DNA from: GCA-2746795 sp963747345
GTDB taxonomy: Bacteria > Chloroflexota > Anaerolineae > Promineifilales > Promineifilaceae
Reading direction: 5' to 3'
NCBI GenBank assembly: GCA_963747345.1
Contig: CAVVFA010000001.1
Span: 620,001 to 684,000, forward strand
DNA: 64,000 nucleotides
Position numbers and translations under genes: made by a program. Position 1 is the first letter of the stretch, and every line of letters starts with the position of its first letter. The notes under the pieces are model-generated. The model was not told the DNA's origin, made no database searches, and was given only the letters and a program-made list of their open reading frames with translations. Shown here piece by piece: positions 45,181-53,676 of the stretch.

Positions 45181-45218
45181 AAAGCAGGTTATAGATGAGT
45201 TTGTCTATAACCTGCTTT
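45181..45218 (+). promoter_or_regulatory. 15-bp perfect hairpin between dnaK and dnaJ
   Basis: AAAGCAGGTTATAGA (45181-45195) and TCTATAACCTGCTTT (45204-45218), 8-nt loop. It is followed by CCCTGTTTT, too weak for a full terminator. The only Shine-Dalgarno-like AGG before dnaJ lies in the left arm, and an alternative ATG (45195) spans the loop edge, so the fold could limit dnaJ translation or readthrough. Confidence 0.8.
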
Positions 45219-45227
45219 CCCTGTTTT

Positions 45228-46382
45228 ATGGCAAATAAACGAGATTATTACGAAGTATTAGGCGTTTCCCGGAATGCCAGTAAAGAAGAACTGAAAAAAG
45301 CATACCGTGGTTTGGCGCGTCAATATCATCCTGATGTGAATAAAAACGCTGATGCTGGTGAAAAGTTCAAAGAAATCAACGAAGCGTACGAAGCTTTATC
45401 TGACGATGATTTGCGCGCGCGGTATGATCGCTTTGGTCATGCCGGTATGGAAGGTGCTGGTGGGTTCTCTGGTTTCGAGGGTGGCGGATTCGGCAGCGTA
45501 GCTGATATTTTCGAAGAATTTTTTGGCGGTGCCTTTAGTGGCGGCGGTCGTCGGCAGCAGCGGCGTGGTCCGAAGCGCGGATCTGACCTTCGTTACGATT
45601 TGAAGATCTTGTTTGAAGAAGCTGTATTTGGCGTTGAGAAGGATATTGAGGTAGAAAGACCTGCTCCTTGTCCAGCCTGCAATGGTTCTGGTGCAGAGCC
45701 AGGTTCTAAGCCGAAACGCTGCCCCACTTGTGATGGTAGTGGTGAAGTGCGTCGGGTTCAACAATCCCTTTTGGGATCATTTGTGAATGTGACAACTTGT
45801 CCAAATTGTCGCGGGACGGGAGAGGTTATAGATACGCCATGTACAACTTGCCATGGTCACAAACTAATCCAAGAGACACGTACCTTAACGGTGAAGGTGC
45901 CGGCTGGTGTAGATAACGATACCCAGATTCGTCTGACCGGTGAGGGTGCGCCTGGTATAGATGGTGGCCCAGCGGGTAGTTTATATGTCATCATTCGGGT
46001 AAGTAAGCATAAATTCTTTGAGCGACGTGGTGATGACATCTGGATAGATTTGGAAATCAACGTCGCCCAAGCCGCCTTAGGTGATGAAGTGACTGTGCCC
46101 ACCATTGATGGTGATACGACATTAACGATTCCACCTGGTACAGAGTCTGGCAAGGTATTTAAATTAAAACATCAAGGCGTGCCGAAACTAGATCGTACGG
46201 GTCGTGGCGTAGATATGGGTCGTGGTGATCAGCATGTATTAGTTCATGTGAGCATTCCAAGTAAACTTACGGATGAACAACGTGAATTGTTTACAAAACT
46301 GTCTGCTACCTTGGGCAAAGAAGTTATTCCGCAGCGTGAACGCGGTTTTCTTGGGCATCTAAAAGATGCAATGGGTTTTTAA
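45228..46382 (+). CDS. dnaJ: Chaperone protein DnaJ
   Basis: 384 aa from the ATG at 45228 (MANKRDYYEVLGVSRNAS), which matches the family; an in-frame ATG at 45195 would add MSLSITCFPCF and sits in the upstream hairpin. J domain with HPD (YHPDVNK), Gly/Phe-rich linker (GAGGFSGFEGGGFGS), four zinc-binding repeats (CPACNGSG, CPTCDGSG, CPNCRGTG, CTTCHGHK) and the C-terminal peptide-binding domains. Stimulates DnaK ATPase. Confidence 0.97.
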   Translation: MANKRDYYEVLGVSRNASKEELKKAYRGLARQYHPDVNKNADAGEKFKEINEAYEALSDDDLRARYDRFGHAGMEGAGGFSGFEGGGFGSVADIFEEFFGGAFSGGGRRQQRRGPKRGSDLRYDLKILFEEAVFGVEKDIEVERPAPCPACNGSGAEPGSKPKRCPTCDGSGEVRRVQQSLLGSFVNVTTCPNCRGTGEVIDTPCTTCHGHKLIQETRTLTVKVPAGVDNDTQIRLTGEGAPGIDGGPAGSLYVIIRVSKHKFFERRGDDIWIDLEINVAQAALGDEVTVPTIDGDTTLTIPPGTESGKVFKLKHQGVPKLDRTGRGVDMGRGDQHVLVHVSIPSKLTDEQRELFTKLSATLGKEVIPQRERGFLGHLKDAMGF

Positions 46383-47324
46383 ATGTATTGGCTTGAAGTT
46401 AGTGTAATTACAGATGGGGAAGGAGCTGAAGCGATTGCTGAAGCGTTGAAGCCGTTTGCACATCAAGAAAGTGTGGTTTTGGAACAACTCGGGGATATGG
46501 ATGACTTAGACCCGAATGCGCTCGAACCGGCCGTGACAGTGAAGATATATGCCTCTGAGGAACGTGACACGGCCGAATTCCGGCAGCGCATCGAAGAGGT
46601 TGTTTATCAATACGGCCGTTTATATCCCATCCCGCCCCCTACATTCCGTAAATTAGAAGATCAAGATTGGGCAAATGCGTGGAAGGAACATTATCACCCA
46701 TTTCGTATAGGCGAAAAGATTTGGATTCAGCCGAGCTGGATTGATATTGAAGAAGTGGCAGATGATGTTGAGGGTGTTCACCCAGATGATGTCGTTCTGA
46801 CTCTAGATCCAGGTATGGCATTTGGCACAGGGTTGCATCCGACAACACAGATGTGTATGCGGGCGATAGAGATGGTTGTGAAGCCCGGTATGACGGTGCT
46901 TGATGTGGGCACTGGCTCTGGCATCTTAGCCATTGCAGCCGCCAAATTAGGAGCCTCCCATTTGTTGGCATTTGATACGGATATTCTGGCTGTCAGGGCC
47001 ACGCAAGAAAATTGTATAAAAAATGGTGTGGCTGAGAAAATATCGTTATTTGAGGGGACGTTGGATCAAGTTGAGGAAAAGGGATGGGATGTCGTGGTGG
47101 TCAATATTTTAGCACCGGTCATCATCAAACTTTTTCAGAATGATGGCTTGATGTCGTATGTTGCCAACAATAAGTTGGCGGGCGAGAACGGCCGTTTAAT
47201 TCTCAGTGGTATCATTGAAGAGCAAGGGGAAGGGGTGGAAACGGCCGTTGAACAAGCAGGTGGTTGTATCGTCGAGAAACTGCAAGTGCGGGATTGGGTA
47301 AGCTACATCATTCAGCCCTGTTAA
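46383..47324 (+). CDS. prmA: Ribosomal protein L11 methyltransferase PrmA
   Basis: 313 aa; the ATG follows the dnaJ TAA with no gap. N-terminal L11-recognition domain, then a class I methyltransferase domain: LDPGMAFGTGLHPTTQMCM and motif I VLDVGTGSGILAIAAAKLGA, with VVVNILAPVI as the NxxxxP-like motif. Trimethylates L11. The dnaJ-prmA order is common in many phyla. Three palindrome copies in the last 700 bp. Confidence 0.95.
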   Translation: MYWLEVSVITDGEGAEAIAEALKPFAHQESVVLEQLGDMDDLDPNALEPAVTVKIYASEERDTAEFRQRIEEVVYQYGRLYPIPPPTFRKLEDQDWANAWKEHYHPFRIGEKIWIQPSWIDIEEVADDVEGVHPDDVVLTLDPGMAFGTGLHPTTQMCMRAIEMVVKPGMTVLDVGTGSGILAIAAAKLGASHLLAFDTDILAVRATQENCIKNGVAEKISLFEGTLDQVEEKGWDVVVVNILAPVIIKLFQNDGLMSYVANNKLAGENGRLILSGIIEEQGEGVETAVEQAGGCIVEKLQVRDWVSYIIQPC

Positions 47325-47346
47325 GGCGAGTTCATTTAAAACGAAT

Positions 47347-47383
47347 AAAAAAAAGCCACAACGATGATTCGCTGTGGCTTTTT
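47347..47383. terminator. Bidirectional intrinsic terminator
   Basis: AGCCACA (47354-47360) / TGTGGCT (47373-47379) with an A8 run on the left and a T5 run on the right; serves prmA (+) and infA (-), which converge here. Confidence 0.9.
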
Positions 47384-47394
47384 AGTTTAGGTAA

Positions 47395-47655
47395 TTAACC
47401 CTCTTTGGTTCCGTTTGGTAGAGGTCGACGGTTACGATGATAACGGTAAGTAATGCGCCCGCGCTCTAAATCATAAGGCGTCATTTCCAGTCGAACCCGG
47501 TCGCCTAACAAAATGCGGATGTAATACTTACGCATCCGGCCAGAGAGATAGGCCAAGACCTGATGCCCATTGTCCAACTCAATTTTGAATTGGGTATTAG
47601 GTAACAGTTCAACGACTGTGCCTTCAACTTCAAGTTTATCTTTGCTGTTCGCCAT
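47395..47655 (-). CDS. infA: Translation initiation factor IF-1
   Basis: 86 aa, about ten longer than usual at the C-terminus. S1/OB fold: LEVEGTVVELLPNTQFKIEL, NGHQVLAYLSGRMRKYYIRI, GDRVRLEMTPYDLERGRITY. Starts 8 nt after the rpsA stop. IF-1 blocks the ribosomal A site during initiation. It is usually found in the ribosomal-protein cluster near secY; its coupling to rpsA here is unusual in my experience. Confidence 0.95.
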   Translation of the reverse strand: MANSKDKLEVEGTVVELLPNTQFKIELDNGHQVLAYLSGRMRKYYIRILLGDRVRLEMTPYDLERGRITYRYHRNRRPLPNGTKEG

Positions 47656-47663
47656 ATATTAAA

Positions 47664-48920
47664 TTACTCTTCTTCTTCCGCAACAATTGCTTCAACGGCA
47701 ATAGCTGCTTCAACGGCGGCTACTGCTTCATCATCAATGATTTCATCGATCACCGCTTCTTCAATTTCTTCCACAAGTTCAGCGACTGCTTCTTGCTGCG
47801 CCATGTGTTCTTCCATCCACTCGATTTGTTCTTGAGCGGTGACCGCTTTCAAGCTTAAACCAATGCGTTGACGCTGTGGGTCGATGCTGACGACACGTAA
47901 TAGATGTGTTTCGCCTTCTTTGACAACTTCACCCACGTTTTCTACGTTGGTGCGGGACAGTTGAGAAACATGCAACAGACCTTCGATACCTGGTTCAATC
48001 TCAGCGAATGCCCCGTAATCCAAAATGCGAGTCACGGTACCTTCGACTAATTGGTTGAGTTCGTAACGTTCTTCAACTGATTCCCAAGGATTAGCAAGAA
48101 CTTTTTTGCGGCTCAAGCTGATTCGTTGCTCTTTGCGGTCTAGTTTCAAGACGACGACTTCAATTTCATCGCCAACTTTCACAACTTCGCGCGGGTGGTC
48201 AATGCGATGCCAAGCCAGTTCAGAGATATGAACCAAACCATCAGCACCGCCAATGTCAACAAAGATACCAAAATCACGCAAACCGCTGACTCGTCCAGTG
48301 AGTACATCACCTTCTTTGAGATTTTCCAGCATTTCGCCTTTGCGCTTTTCTTCCCATTCTTTTTGGGCATCACGTTGGGAGAATACCAAACGACGGCGAC
48401 GGCGATCAACTTCGATGATTTTGACAGGTAGTTTTTCGGTACGCAATTTCGCCAATTTTTGCTGACGTTTGCGGTCGCTCATACCTGGTGTCAATTCTGA
48501 CAGATGGGAGGCTGGCACAAAACCGCGTAAACGGCCGTAGGGAATAATTGCCCCCCCTTTGTTATAGCCAATAACCTCACCTTCGATGATTTCGCCACTT
48601 TTCATCAGGGCTTCCGCTTCAATCCAATCTTGATTGAGCATCGCCATGTTGATGGAAACAACGAGACTGTCCGGTTGTTCGGTGTTAAGGATGAAAACGG
48701 GAATTTCATCATTAACTTTGAGGGCAGCCCGATCTTCATCGGATAATTTGCTTAAATCGGAGAGGGGAACTAAACCATCACGTTTTAAACCGAGATCGAT
48801 AATGACGCCCTGATTATTGATGGCAGCAATAATACCCTTACGGATATCGCCAACCTTGGGCAACTCATAATCGTGTTGATCTAATAATTCTTGTAAAAAT
48901 TGTGCGTCTTCGCTCGACAT
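47664..48920 (-). CDS. rpsA: Ribosomal protein S1
   Basis: 418 aa from the ATG at 48920 (MSSEDAQFLQELLDQHDYE); the open frame begins 13 codons earlier within the leader. Four S1 repeats: about 25-95 (VGDIRKGIIAAINNQGVIID), 110-175 (IEGEVIGYNKGGAIIPYGR), 200-265 (LTGRVSGLRDFGIFVDIGGA) and 285-355 (VEGTVTRILDYGAFAEIEPG). An acidic, Ala/Glu/Ile-rich tail follows. Four domains is the short form typical of many non-proteobacteria. Binds mRNA at the 30S platform. Confidence 0.93.
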   Translation of the reverse strand: MSSEDAQFLQELLDQHDYELPKVGDIRKGIIAAINNQGVIIDLGLKRDGLVPLSDLSKLSDEDRAALKVNDEIPVFILNTEQPDSLVVSINMAMLNQDWIEAEALMKSGEIIEGEVIGYNKGGAIIPYGRLRGFVPASHLSELTPGMSDRKRQQKLAKLRTEKLPVKIIEVDRRRRRLVFSQRDAQKEWEEKRKGEMLENLKEGDVLTGRVSGLRDFGIFVDIGGADGLVHISELAWHRIDHPREVVKVGDEIEVVVLKLDRKEQRISLSRKKVLANPWESVEERYELNQLVEGTVTRILDYGAFAEIEPGIEGLLHVSQLSRTNVENVGEVVKEGETHLLRVVSIDPQRQRIGLSLKAVTAQEQIEWMEEHMAQQEAVAELVEEIEEAVIDEIIDDEAVAAVEAAIAVEAIVAEEEE

Positions 48921-48960
48921 ACTTAATAAACTCTTCCAAAATGGGATATAGATTTTCAAG

Positions 48961-49007
48961 AAAAAAACTCGACCGTCACATAAAAGTAATGTGGAGACGG
49001 CCGAGTT
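48961..49007 (-). terminator. Intrinsic terminator in the rpsA leader
   Basis: Minus strand AACTCGGCCGTC - 18-nt loop - GACGGTCGAGTT, 12-bp stem with one G-T pair, then seven T (forward A-run 48961-48967). It lies 41 nt before the rpsA start and about 180 nt after a consensus promoter, so it either attenuates rpsA or ends a small RNA. Confidence 0.85.
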
Positions 49008-49196
49008 GATTGTTTCATAACTCTAGTTTTACTGTTGTTTAGAGAAATCAAGTAAATTATTACTTAAATATATTCCTCGGAGTTAACAAGAGAGCACAGT
49101 AAATATCTCTGGTTGTTTCTCATCACACTATACAATCTTCAATTTTTGGATGTAAAGTGTTCTTCCAACAGCATTCTCAGCCTACCTAGCCAAAAG
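49008..49196 (-). ncRNA. Putative leader RNA or small RNA upstream of rpsA
   Basis: About 190-230 nt between a perfect promoter and an intrinsic terminator on the minus strand, with no open reading frame of note. Sequence is A+T-rich with AAGTAAATTATTACTT (forward 49050-49065) as an internal near-palindrome. It does not match features I know for 6S, SRP or RNase P RNA. Likely an autoregulatory rpsA leader, but an independent small RNA is possible. Confidence 0.45.
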
Positions 49197-49225
49197 ATTA
49201 TAGCCAGTCACCCTAGGCTTGTCAA
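49197..49225 (-). promoter_or_regulatory. Consensus sigma-70 promoter upstream of rpsA
   Basis: On the minus strand TTGACA (49220-49225), exactly 17 bp, TATAAT (49197-49202): a full consensus match. Start expected near 49190, giving a leader of about 270 nt to rpsA. Confidence 0.88.
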
Positions 49226-49326
49226 TGAAAATAAACGAGGGGCATTTAAAGGCTCATGTATGCTTGGGTAATGGCATCGCTAAATGATGATATTGAGCAG
49301 GCAAGTTGAAAAGGTTTCATGTTTTT

Positions 49327-50193
49327 TTACAATGCGTCAGCAATGGGAGTTCGTAATGTGCCGATATTTTCGATTTCGCTTTCTAAGATATCCCCTGGTT
49401 GTAGAAATTCTGGTGGTGTACGGGCACCGCCAATGCCACTGGGGGTACCCGTGGCAATGACGTCTCCAGGCAACAATGTCATGCCGCGTGATAAGTGGTC
49501 GATGGTGGTGGGGATGTCGAATATCATGTGGCGGGTATTGCTTTCTTGTTTGGTGACCCCATTGACACGGCTGGTGATGTGTAGGGCGGTTGGATCGAGT
49601 TTGTCGGCGGTAATAATCCATGGCCCCATGGGGCAGGCGCCGTCTAAACTTTTGCCTTTGAAGAATTGTTTGTGCTGGTATTGTAAGTCTCTAGCGCTGA
49701 TGTCGTTAATGACGGTGTAGCCGAAGATGTAGTTCATGGCTTCTTCTGGCGTGATGTTTTTGCCAGTTTTACCGATGATGACGCCCAGCTCTACTTCGTA
49801 ATCGATTTTTTCAGATACGGATGCATCGTAGGGAAATGGATCATAGGGGCCGTTAACGGCCGTTGTCGCTTTTGTAAATATGATGGGAAAGTCGGGCAAC
49901 TCAACGGCCATGCCTTGGGAGATGAGAGATTCCTCTGCATGTTTGGCATAGTTATGTCCCAGGCACATGATGTTGCGCCTGGGTGTGGGGATGGGTGCTA
50001 ACAGGTGAACCTCATCAAGGTGGTATTCCGGATCATGAGAATCCAAATGGCTTTGGACGACTGCTAGCCCCTCTGTGCCGCTGTCGATGAGGGCGAGCAT
50101 GGTGGGGAAAACGGCCGTTAAGTCAACAATGCCATCTCCCTTTACTGCGCCAATCCGCACGGTTCCGTTTTGCTCAAAAGTTATCAGTTTCAT
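49327..50193 (-). CDS. Fumarylacetoacetate hydrolase-family protein
   Basis: 288 aa from the ATG at 50193 (MKLITFEQNGTVRIGAVKGD), with GGGAG 8 nt upstream. The start shares one base with the stop of the upstream gene (TGATG). FAH domain: NIMCLGHNYAKHAEES, the metal-binding DYEVELGVIIGKTG, NDISARDLQYQHKQFFKGKS, and the closing GDVIATGTPSGIGGART. Members hydrolyse C-C bonds or isomerise or decarboxylate dicarbonyl acids (HpaG/FAHD1 type). Its coupling to a cell-wall enzyme gene is unexpected. Palindrome copies at 49853 and 50109. Confidence 0.93.
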   Translation of the reverse strand: MKLITFEQNGTVRIGAVKGDGIVDLTAVFPTMLALIDSGTEGLAVVQSHLDSHDPEYHLDEVHLLAPIPTPRRNIMCLGHNYAKHAEESLISQGMAVELPDFPIIFTKATTAVNGPYDPFPYDASVSEKIDYEVELGVIIGKTGKNITPEEAMNYIFGYTVINDISARDLQYQHKQFFKGKSLDGACPMGPWIITADKLDPTALHITSRVNGVTKQESNTRHMIFDIPTTIDHLSRGMTLLPGDVIATGTPSGIGGARTPPEFLQPGDILESEIENIGTLRTPIADAL

Positions 50194-52592
50194 CAGCGTC
50201 TCCCTACCAGTTGACCGATGCCACGCCCCACCCAAACCTCTTCTTTGAAGGCAGGGTTGCTGGCGGAGGCCACAAAATAAGTCACTCCTTTCACCGTTGG
50301 GCGACTTTGTAATTCTTGCCAAAATTCAATGTACTGCCGTGCTTTTATGTAAACGGGCGTTCCGCTTTTATTATTACTGGCTTCTGTTACATAAATTGGT
50401 TTGTAGCGGAAGCGGGCAATATAGTCATCCAGCACATCTAACCCGCGCTCCATCGGATACACATTTGACCAATAGATGTGGACGCCAAGCCCATCTGCTG
50501 CTTCCACCGCAGCCCGACTCGCCTCAACGAATTGGATATGATCTTGCTTGAAGTTAACGACAGACCCGCCAGGGGATAGTCCTGGATAGATGAATTTATG
50601 ACCGGGTAATGCTTGCTTGTAAAGTTGGTGTAGTTCTAGCCACCACCGGGCAAACTCGGCTCCGTCTGCCCAAGAGGTAAACAAACCCTCTGGTCGCAGA
50701 TTTGGTTCGTTGTGCAGTTCGATGACCACCTCTTTGCCTTGCAGTAGGTTTAAAGTGCGTTCCATATCGCTGAGGGTATCGTTCAGGAATTGGCGAGGGC
50801 TGATGTTACGTCCGCCAAAATCTAAAAATGCCCGTACAACCCATTTGGCATCAGGATGCTGTGCCACTAATTTGCGAATGCCCGTAGGATTGTGGAAGGT
50901 TAGCACTTTTATCATGCCCGGACGGGTGTCTTTGAATTCTTGTACTTCGTTATCGTGAATGTCTGGGTCTGCGGAAGCGTGTAGACCGATTTCTGCGCGT
51001 CCCATTGGCTCTGGATCCGGGTTGATGGGTGGCGTAGTTGTTGCTGGTGACGATGGCTCTACGGCTGCCCCACCTGTGCCGAAGGGGGCTTGCAAGATAT
51101 CGTCGTCAACCCGTACCGGCGTATATTCCCCTTGCGCTGCCCCGGTGACGATAATCTGCTCGTTTCCGGGAACGAAGCCTATATTGGTGGCGTTCCGGCG
51201 TGGGGCGTCTCTTAAATTGAGACCATATGGACTGACAACGGCCGTTTCCCCAGAAACCACAATCCCCGACGTAAAAGCCCAACCCGGCGTTGTATCATGC
51301 ACCGGTAGAGGCGCCGGTTTCGGATCGGTTGGTGCTAGACCCTCTGGCTGCTCAATCTGCGGCAATCTTGCCGGTAAATCGGCGATATCTCCTTTAGCGG
51401 CGTAAAGTGGCGTATATTCTCCCTTTGTCTTGCCTGCAATTTGAGCTTTTGCTCCTTCCTTCAACGTACCTAATCGTGTGCCAGCTCGTGAAGGTTGCGC
51501 CCGTAAGCTCGTTCCATACCGTCCAGAAATCGCTTCATTATCTCGAATATTCAGATTATTCGTCCAGGCCCAACCTAATACCGAATCGGTTGGTGGTTCA
51601 CTTGGGGCAGGTGTTGGGGTGGGTGTGATTTCTGGTGCATCTGGAATAGCAATTGGCCCAGAAAATTGACTGAGATGAACGCGAACAGGCAAATACTCTC
51701 CTTGCTTCCCGCCCAGAACATCAACCGTACTGCCGCCACTAACCAAGCCAATATTTTGCGCCGAACGATTCGGTTCCGTGCGCAAATTGATACCATATTG
51801 ACCAACGGTCGCCTTATTGCCAGACTGCGTCAGATAATTTGCAAATGCCCACCCATCAACCGTTTCTTTTTCTGCACCAGGGGGGGGTTGTGGTTGAGGT
51901 ATTGGCGGATCTGGTATCCCTGTATCGAGTGCCACAGAGGGTACTTGTACCGGATAATATTTTCCCTGTTTCGCCCCATTTATAATAAGTATCGTGCCAC
52001 CCGGAACTAAATCGATAAGCTTGCCATTCACACTGGGCGTTGCTCGTAAATTGATGCCACCCGTATTAACTTGGGCTAAATCATCAATAATAAAAACCCC
52101 ATCCTCATGTGCCCATCCATCTGTATAAGGGCCAGATGGTCTTTGCACGCCGAGCAACGGCAGCAAGAATGGCGTTGGGTCAATCATATTGTTAGGCCAA
52201 ATCCCTTGAGTTTCCCCTTTGTGTTTGAGTGTTAGATGCAGATGGGAACCAAAACTATTCCCTGTATTATCTGCTAGGCCAATTAAACTTCCCGCTTCAA
52301 CTGTTTGCCCTTGTTGCACCTTCACATCCTGCAAATGTGCATAAATCGTCTCATACCCATCAGCATGTTCAATACGGATATGTTTCCCGTAATTGTGACC
52401 CTCTGCATTTTGCTGAACCATTTTGACTGTGCCTGGAGCCACCGCAAAAATCTTGCTGCCCGATGGCGCCATAATATCGATGCCTTCATGACCGGGCAAA
52501 CCAAATTGGGCATAACTTTGGGGATTGGCGCCAAAATATTGATTGATACTGCGAAACTCAGTAGGCCACGCTTTAAACTTAAAATCACTCAT
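50193..52592 (-). CDS. M23 peptidase / SH3-like repeats / glycoside-hydrolase-like fusion
   Basis: 799 aa from the ATG at 52592 with AAGGAG 7 nt upstream. Residues about 20-135: LytM/M23 metallopeptidase with GHEGIDI and HLHL, so the zinc ligands are complete. Residues about 160-500: four SH3b-like repeats, each with GYxxNLRxxPxxxAxxIGxVxGG and a Pro-rich linker. Residues about 545-799: a TIM-barrel-like domain with ELHNEPN and YVTEASNN, matching the acid/base and nucleophile motifs of clan GH-A glycosidases. No signal peptide is visible, so export would need another route. Probably acts on peptidoglycan or other envelope polymers. The domain order is unusual. Confidence 0.85.
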   Translation of the reverse strand: MSDFKFKAWPTEFRSINQYFGANPQSYAQFGLPGHEGIDIMAPSGSKIFAVAPGTVKMVQQNAEGHNYGKHIRIEHADGYETIYAHLQDVKVQQGQTVEAGSLIGLADNTGNSFGSHLHLTLKHKGETQGIWPNNMIDPTPFLLPLLGVQRPSGPYTDGWAHEDGVFIIDDLAQVNTGGINLRATPSVNGKLIDLVPGGTILIINGAKQGKYYPVQVPSVALDTGIPDPPIPQPQPPPGAEKETVDGWAFANYLTQSGNKATVGQYGINLRTEPNRSAQNIGLVSGGSTVDVLGGKQGEYLPVRVHLSQFSGPIAIPDAPEITPTPTPAPSEPPTDSVLGWAWTNNLNIRDNEAISGRYGTSLRAQPSRAGTRLGTLKEGAKAQIAGKTKGEYTPLYAAKGDIADLPARLPQIEQPEGLAPTDPKPAPLPVHDTTPGWAFTSGIVVSGETAVVSPYGLNLRDAPRRNATNIGFVPGNEQIIVTGAAQGEYTPVRVDDDILQAPFGTGGAAVEPSSPATTTPPINPDPEPMGRAEIGLHASADPDIHDNEVQEFKDTRPGMIKVLTFHNPTGIRKLVAQHPDAKWVVRAFLDFGGRNISPRQFLNDTLSDMERTLNLLQGKEVVIELHNEPNLRPEGLFTSWADGAEFARWWLELHQLYKQALPGHKFIYPGLSPGGSVVNFKQDHIQFVEASRAAVEAADGLGVHIYWSNVYPMERGLDVLDDYIARFRYKPIYVTEASNNKSGTPVYIKARQYIEFWQELQSRPTVKGVTYFVASASNPAFKEEVWVGRGIGQLVGRR

Positions 52593-52771
52593 GAGATACT
52601 CCTTTGTGTGAACGCTAAACATGTAGATAAACCGCGAATAGTCGCCATTTACATCCGCAGATTCCTGAATCTTACGGCCTAAAAGAGAACTCGTCAAAAT
52701 AAATATAGAGCTGTTCAGGTCTCGAGAGACTAAACGGTTACGGTAAATAATTCTACGGTGATAAATAAAAC

Positions 52772-52807
52772 AACCGCAAACACCATAGCGGCAATTTGCG
52801 GTTTTTT
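52772..52807. terminator. Bidirectional intrinsic terminator
   Basis: AACCGCAAA (52772-52780) / TTTGCGGTT (52795-52803), 14-nt loop; six T on the plus side and a T-rich flank on the minus side. It probably ends the minus-strand hydrolase transcript (stop at 52859) before the M23 fusion gene. Confidence 0.85.
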
Positions 52808-52858
52808 ATCCTAATTTAGGTGGAGCGAATTTTGGATTTCAAAAACTCGCTTATGTAT

Positions 52859-53644
52859 CTAGCGTGTACGACGTTGCCAATATTCTTTTGGTGCTAAGTC
52901 ACTCAAATCTTGCGCATGTAAGAAATCGAGGATGAGCCGGTTGAACACGGCTTTTTCTTGCAACATGGGGAAGTGCTGGCAAGCATCTAATCCCACATAG
53001 AATCGATTATTGCCAGACCGACGTAAATGATAATATTCACCATCTGGCGGCTTGACAACAGAATCATCATTACCAAAGATCATCAAGACTGGACGTGGGC
53101 AGTTAGCTATATCTGCTACCAAGTTCATATTGGCGATTTCTGATGCCAACATATTCATTGCCATGGGATCTGTTTTACGAACTTCTGAATCAACTTCACT
53201 AAAGGAATTGGTTTTACCAATTTGCTTGAGAACGGCATCCGGTGATGAATCTGATAGGCGTGGTTCCATATATGTGCCATTGATGGGTAAAGCCACTGTT
53301 ACTAGCTTGGAAACGCTGTCAGGATTCATTACTGTGTATTTAAGTGCTGCTGCTGCGCCCATGCCGTGTCCAATCAGCGTAACTGGTTTCATGATTCCCA
53401 ATTGATTAATGAACTGATCAATCATTGTGACATATGAACGTACACTATAATCGTCGGTTTCTTTGCTGGAATCACCAAATCCCCAGAGGTCGAATGCAAA
53501 AGCGCGATGCATAGTAGACAGCGCTTGCATAGAAGACCACCAGTAGCGCCAGGAACCGAGCCAGCCATGTACAAAAATGAGGGGCTCGCCTCTTCCTAGA
53601 ACTTCATAGTGAATTAAGTGGTTACCAACAGTTGTGATGCTCAT
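52859..53644 (-). CDS. Alpha/beta hydrolase-fold protein lacking the nucleophile Ser
   Basis: 261 aa, ATG at 53644. Fold marks are clear: EPLIFVHGWLGSWRYW (oxyanion HGW), FDLWGFGDS, a late acid (IFGNDDSVVKP) and a late His (DACQHFPML). The nucleophile elbow, normally GxSxG, reads IGHGMGAA with Gly94 (codon GGC) in place of Ser. Either the protein is a non-hydrolytic relative (binding or scaffold role) or it uses other chemistry. A paralogue with intact GHSMGG is encoded at 61796-62605. Lies between the M23 fusion and a receiver gene. Confidence 0.85.
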   Translation of the reverse strand: MSITTVGNHLIHYEVLGRGEPLIFVHGWLGSWRYWWSSMQALSTMHRAFAFDLWGFGDSSKETDDYSVRSYVTMIDQFINQLGIMKPVTLIGHGMGAAAALKYTVMNPDSVSKLVTVALPINGTYMEPRLSDSSPDAVLKQIGKTNSFSEVDSEVRKTDPMAMNMLASEIANMNLVADIANCPRPVLMIFGNDDSVVKPPDGEYYHLRRSGNNRFYVGLDACQHFPMLQEKAVFNRLILDFLHAQDLSDLAPKEYWQRRTR

Positions 53645-53676
53645 AAATAGTGTGGTCTATGAAAGAAAATTCATTC

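Noticed and set aside
49008..49196. 6S, SRP or RNase P RNA gene upstream of rpsA
   Set aside because: No recognisable conserved motifs of these RNAs in the leader.
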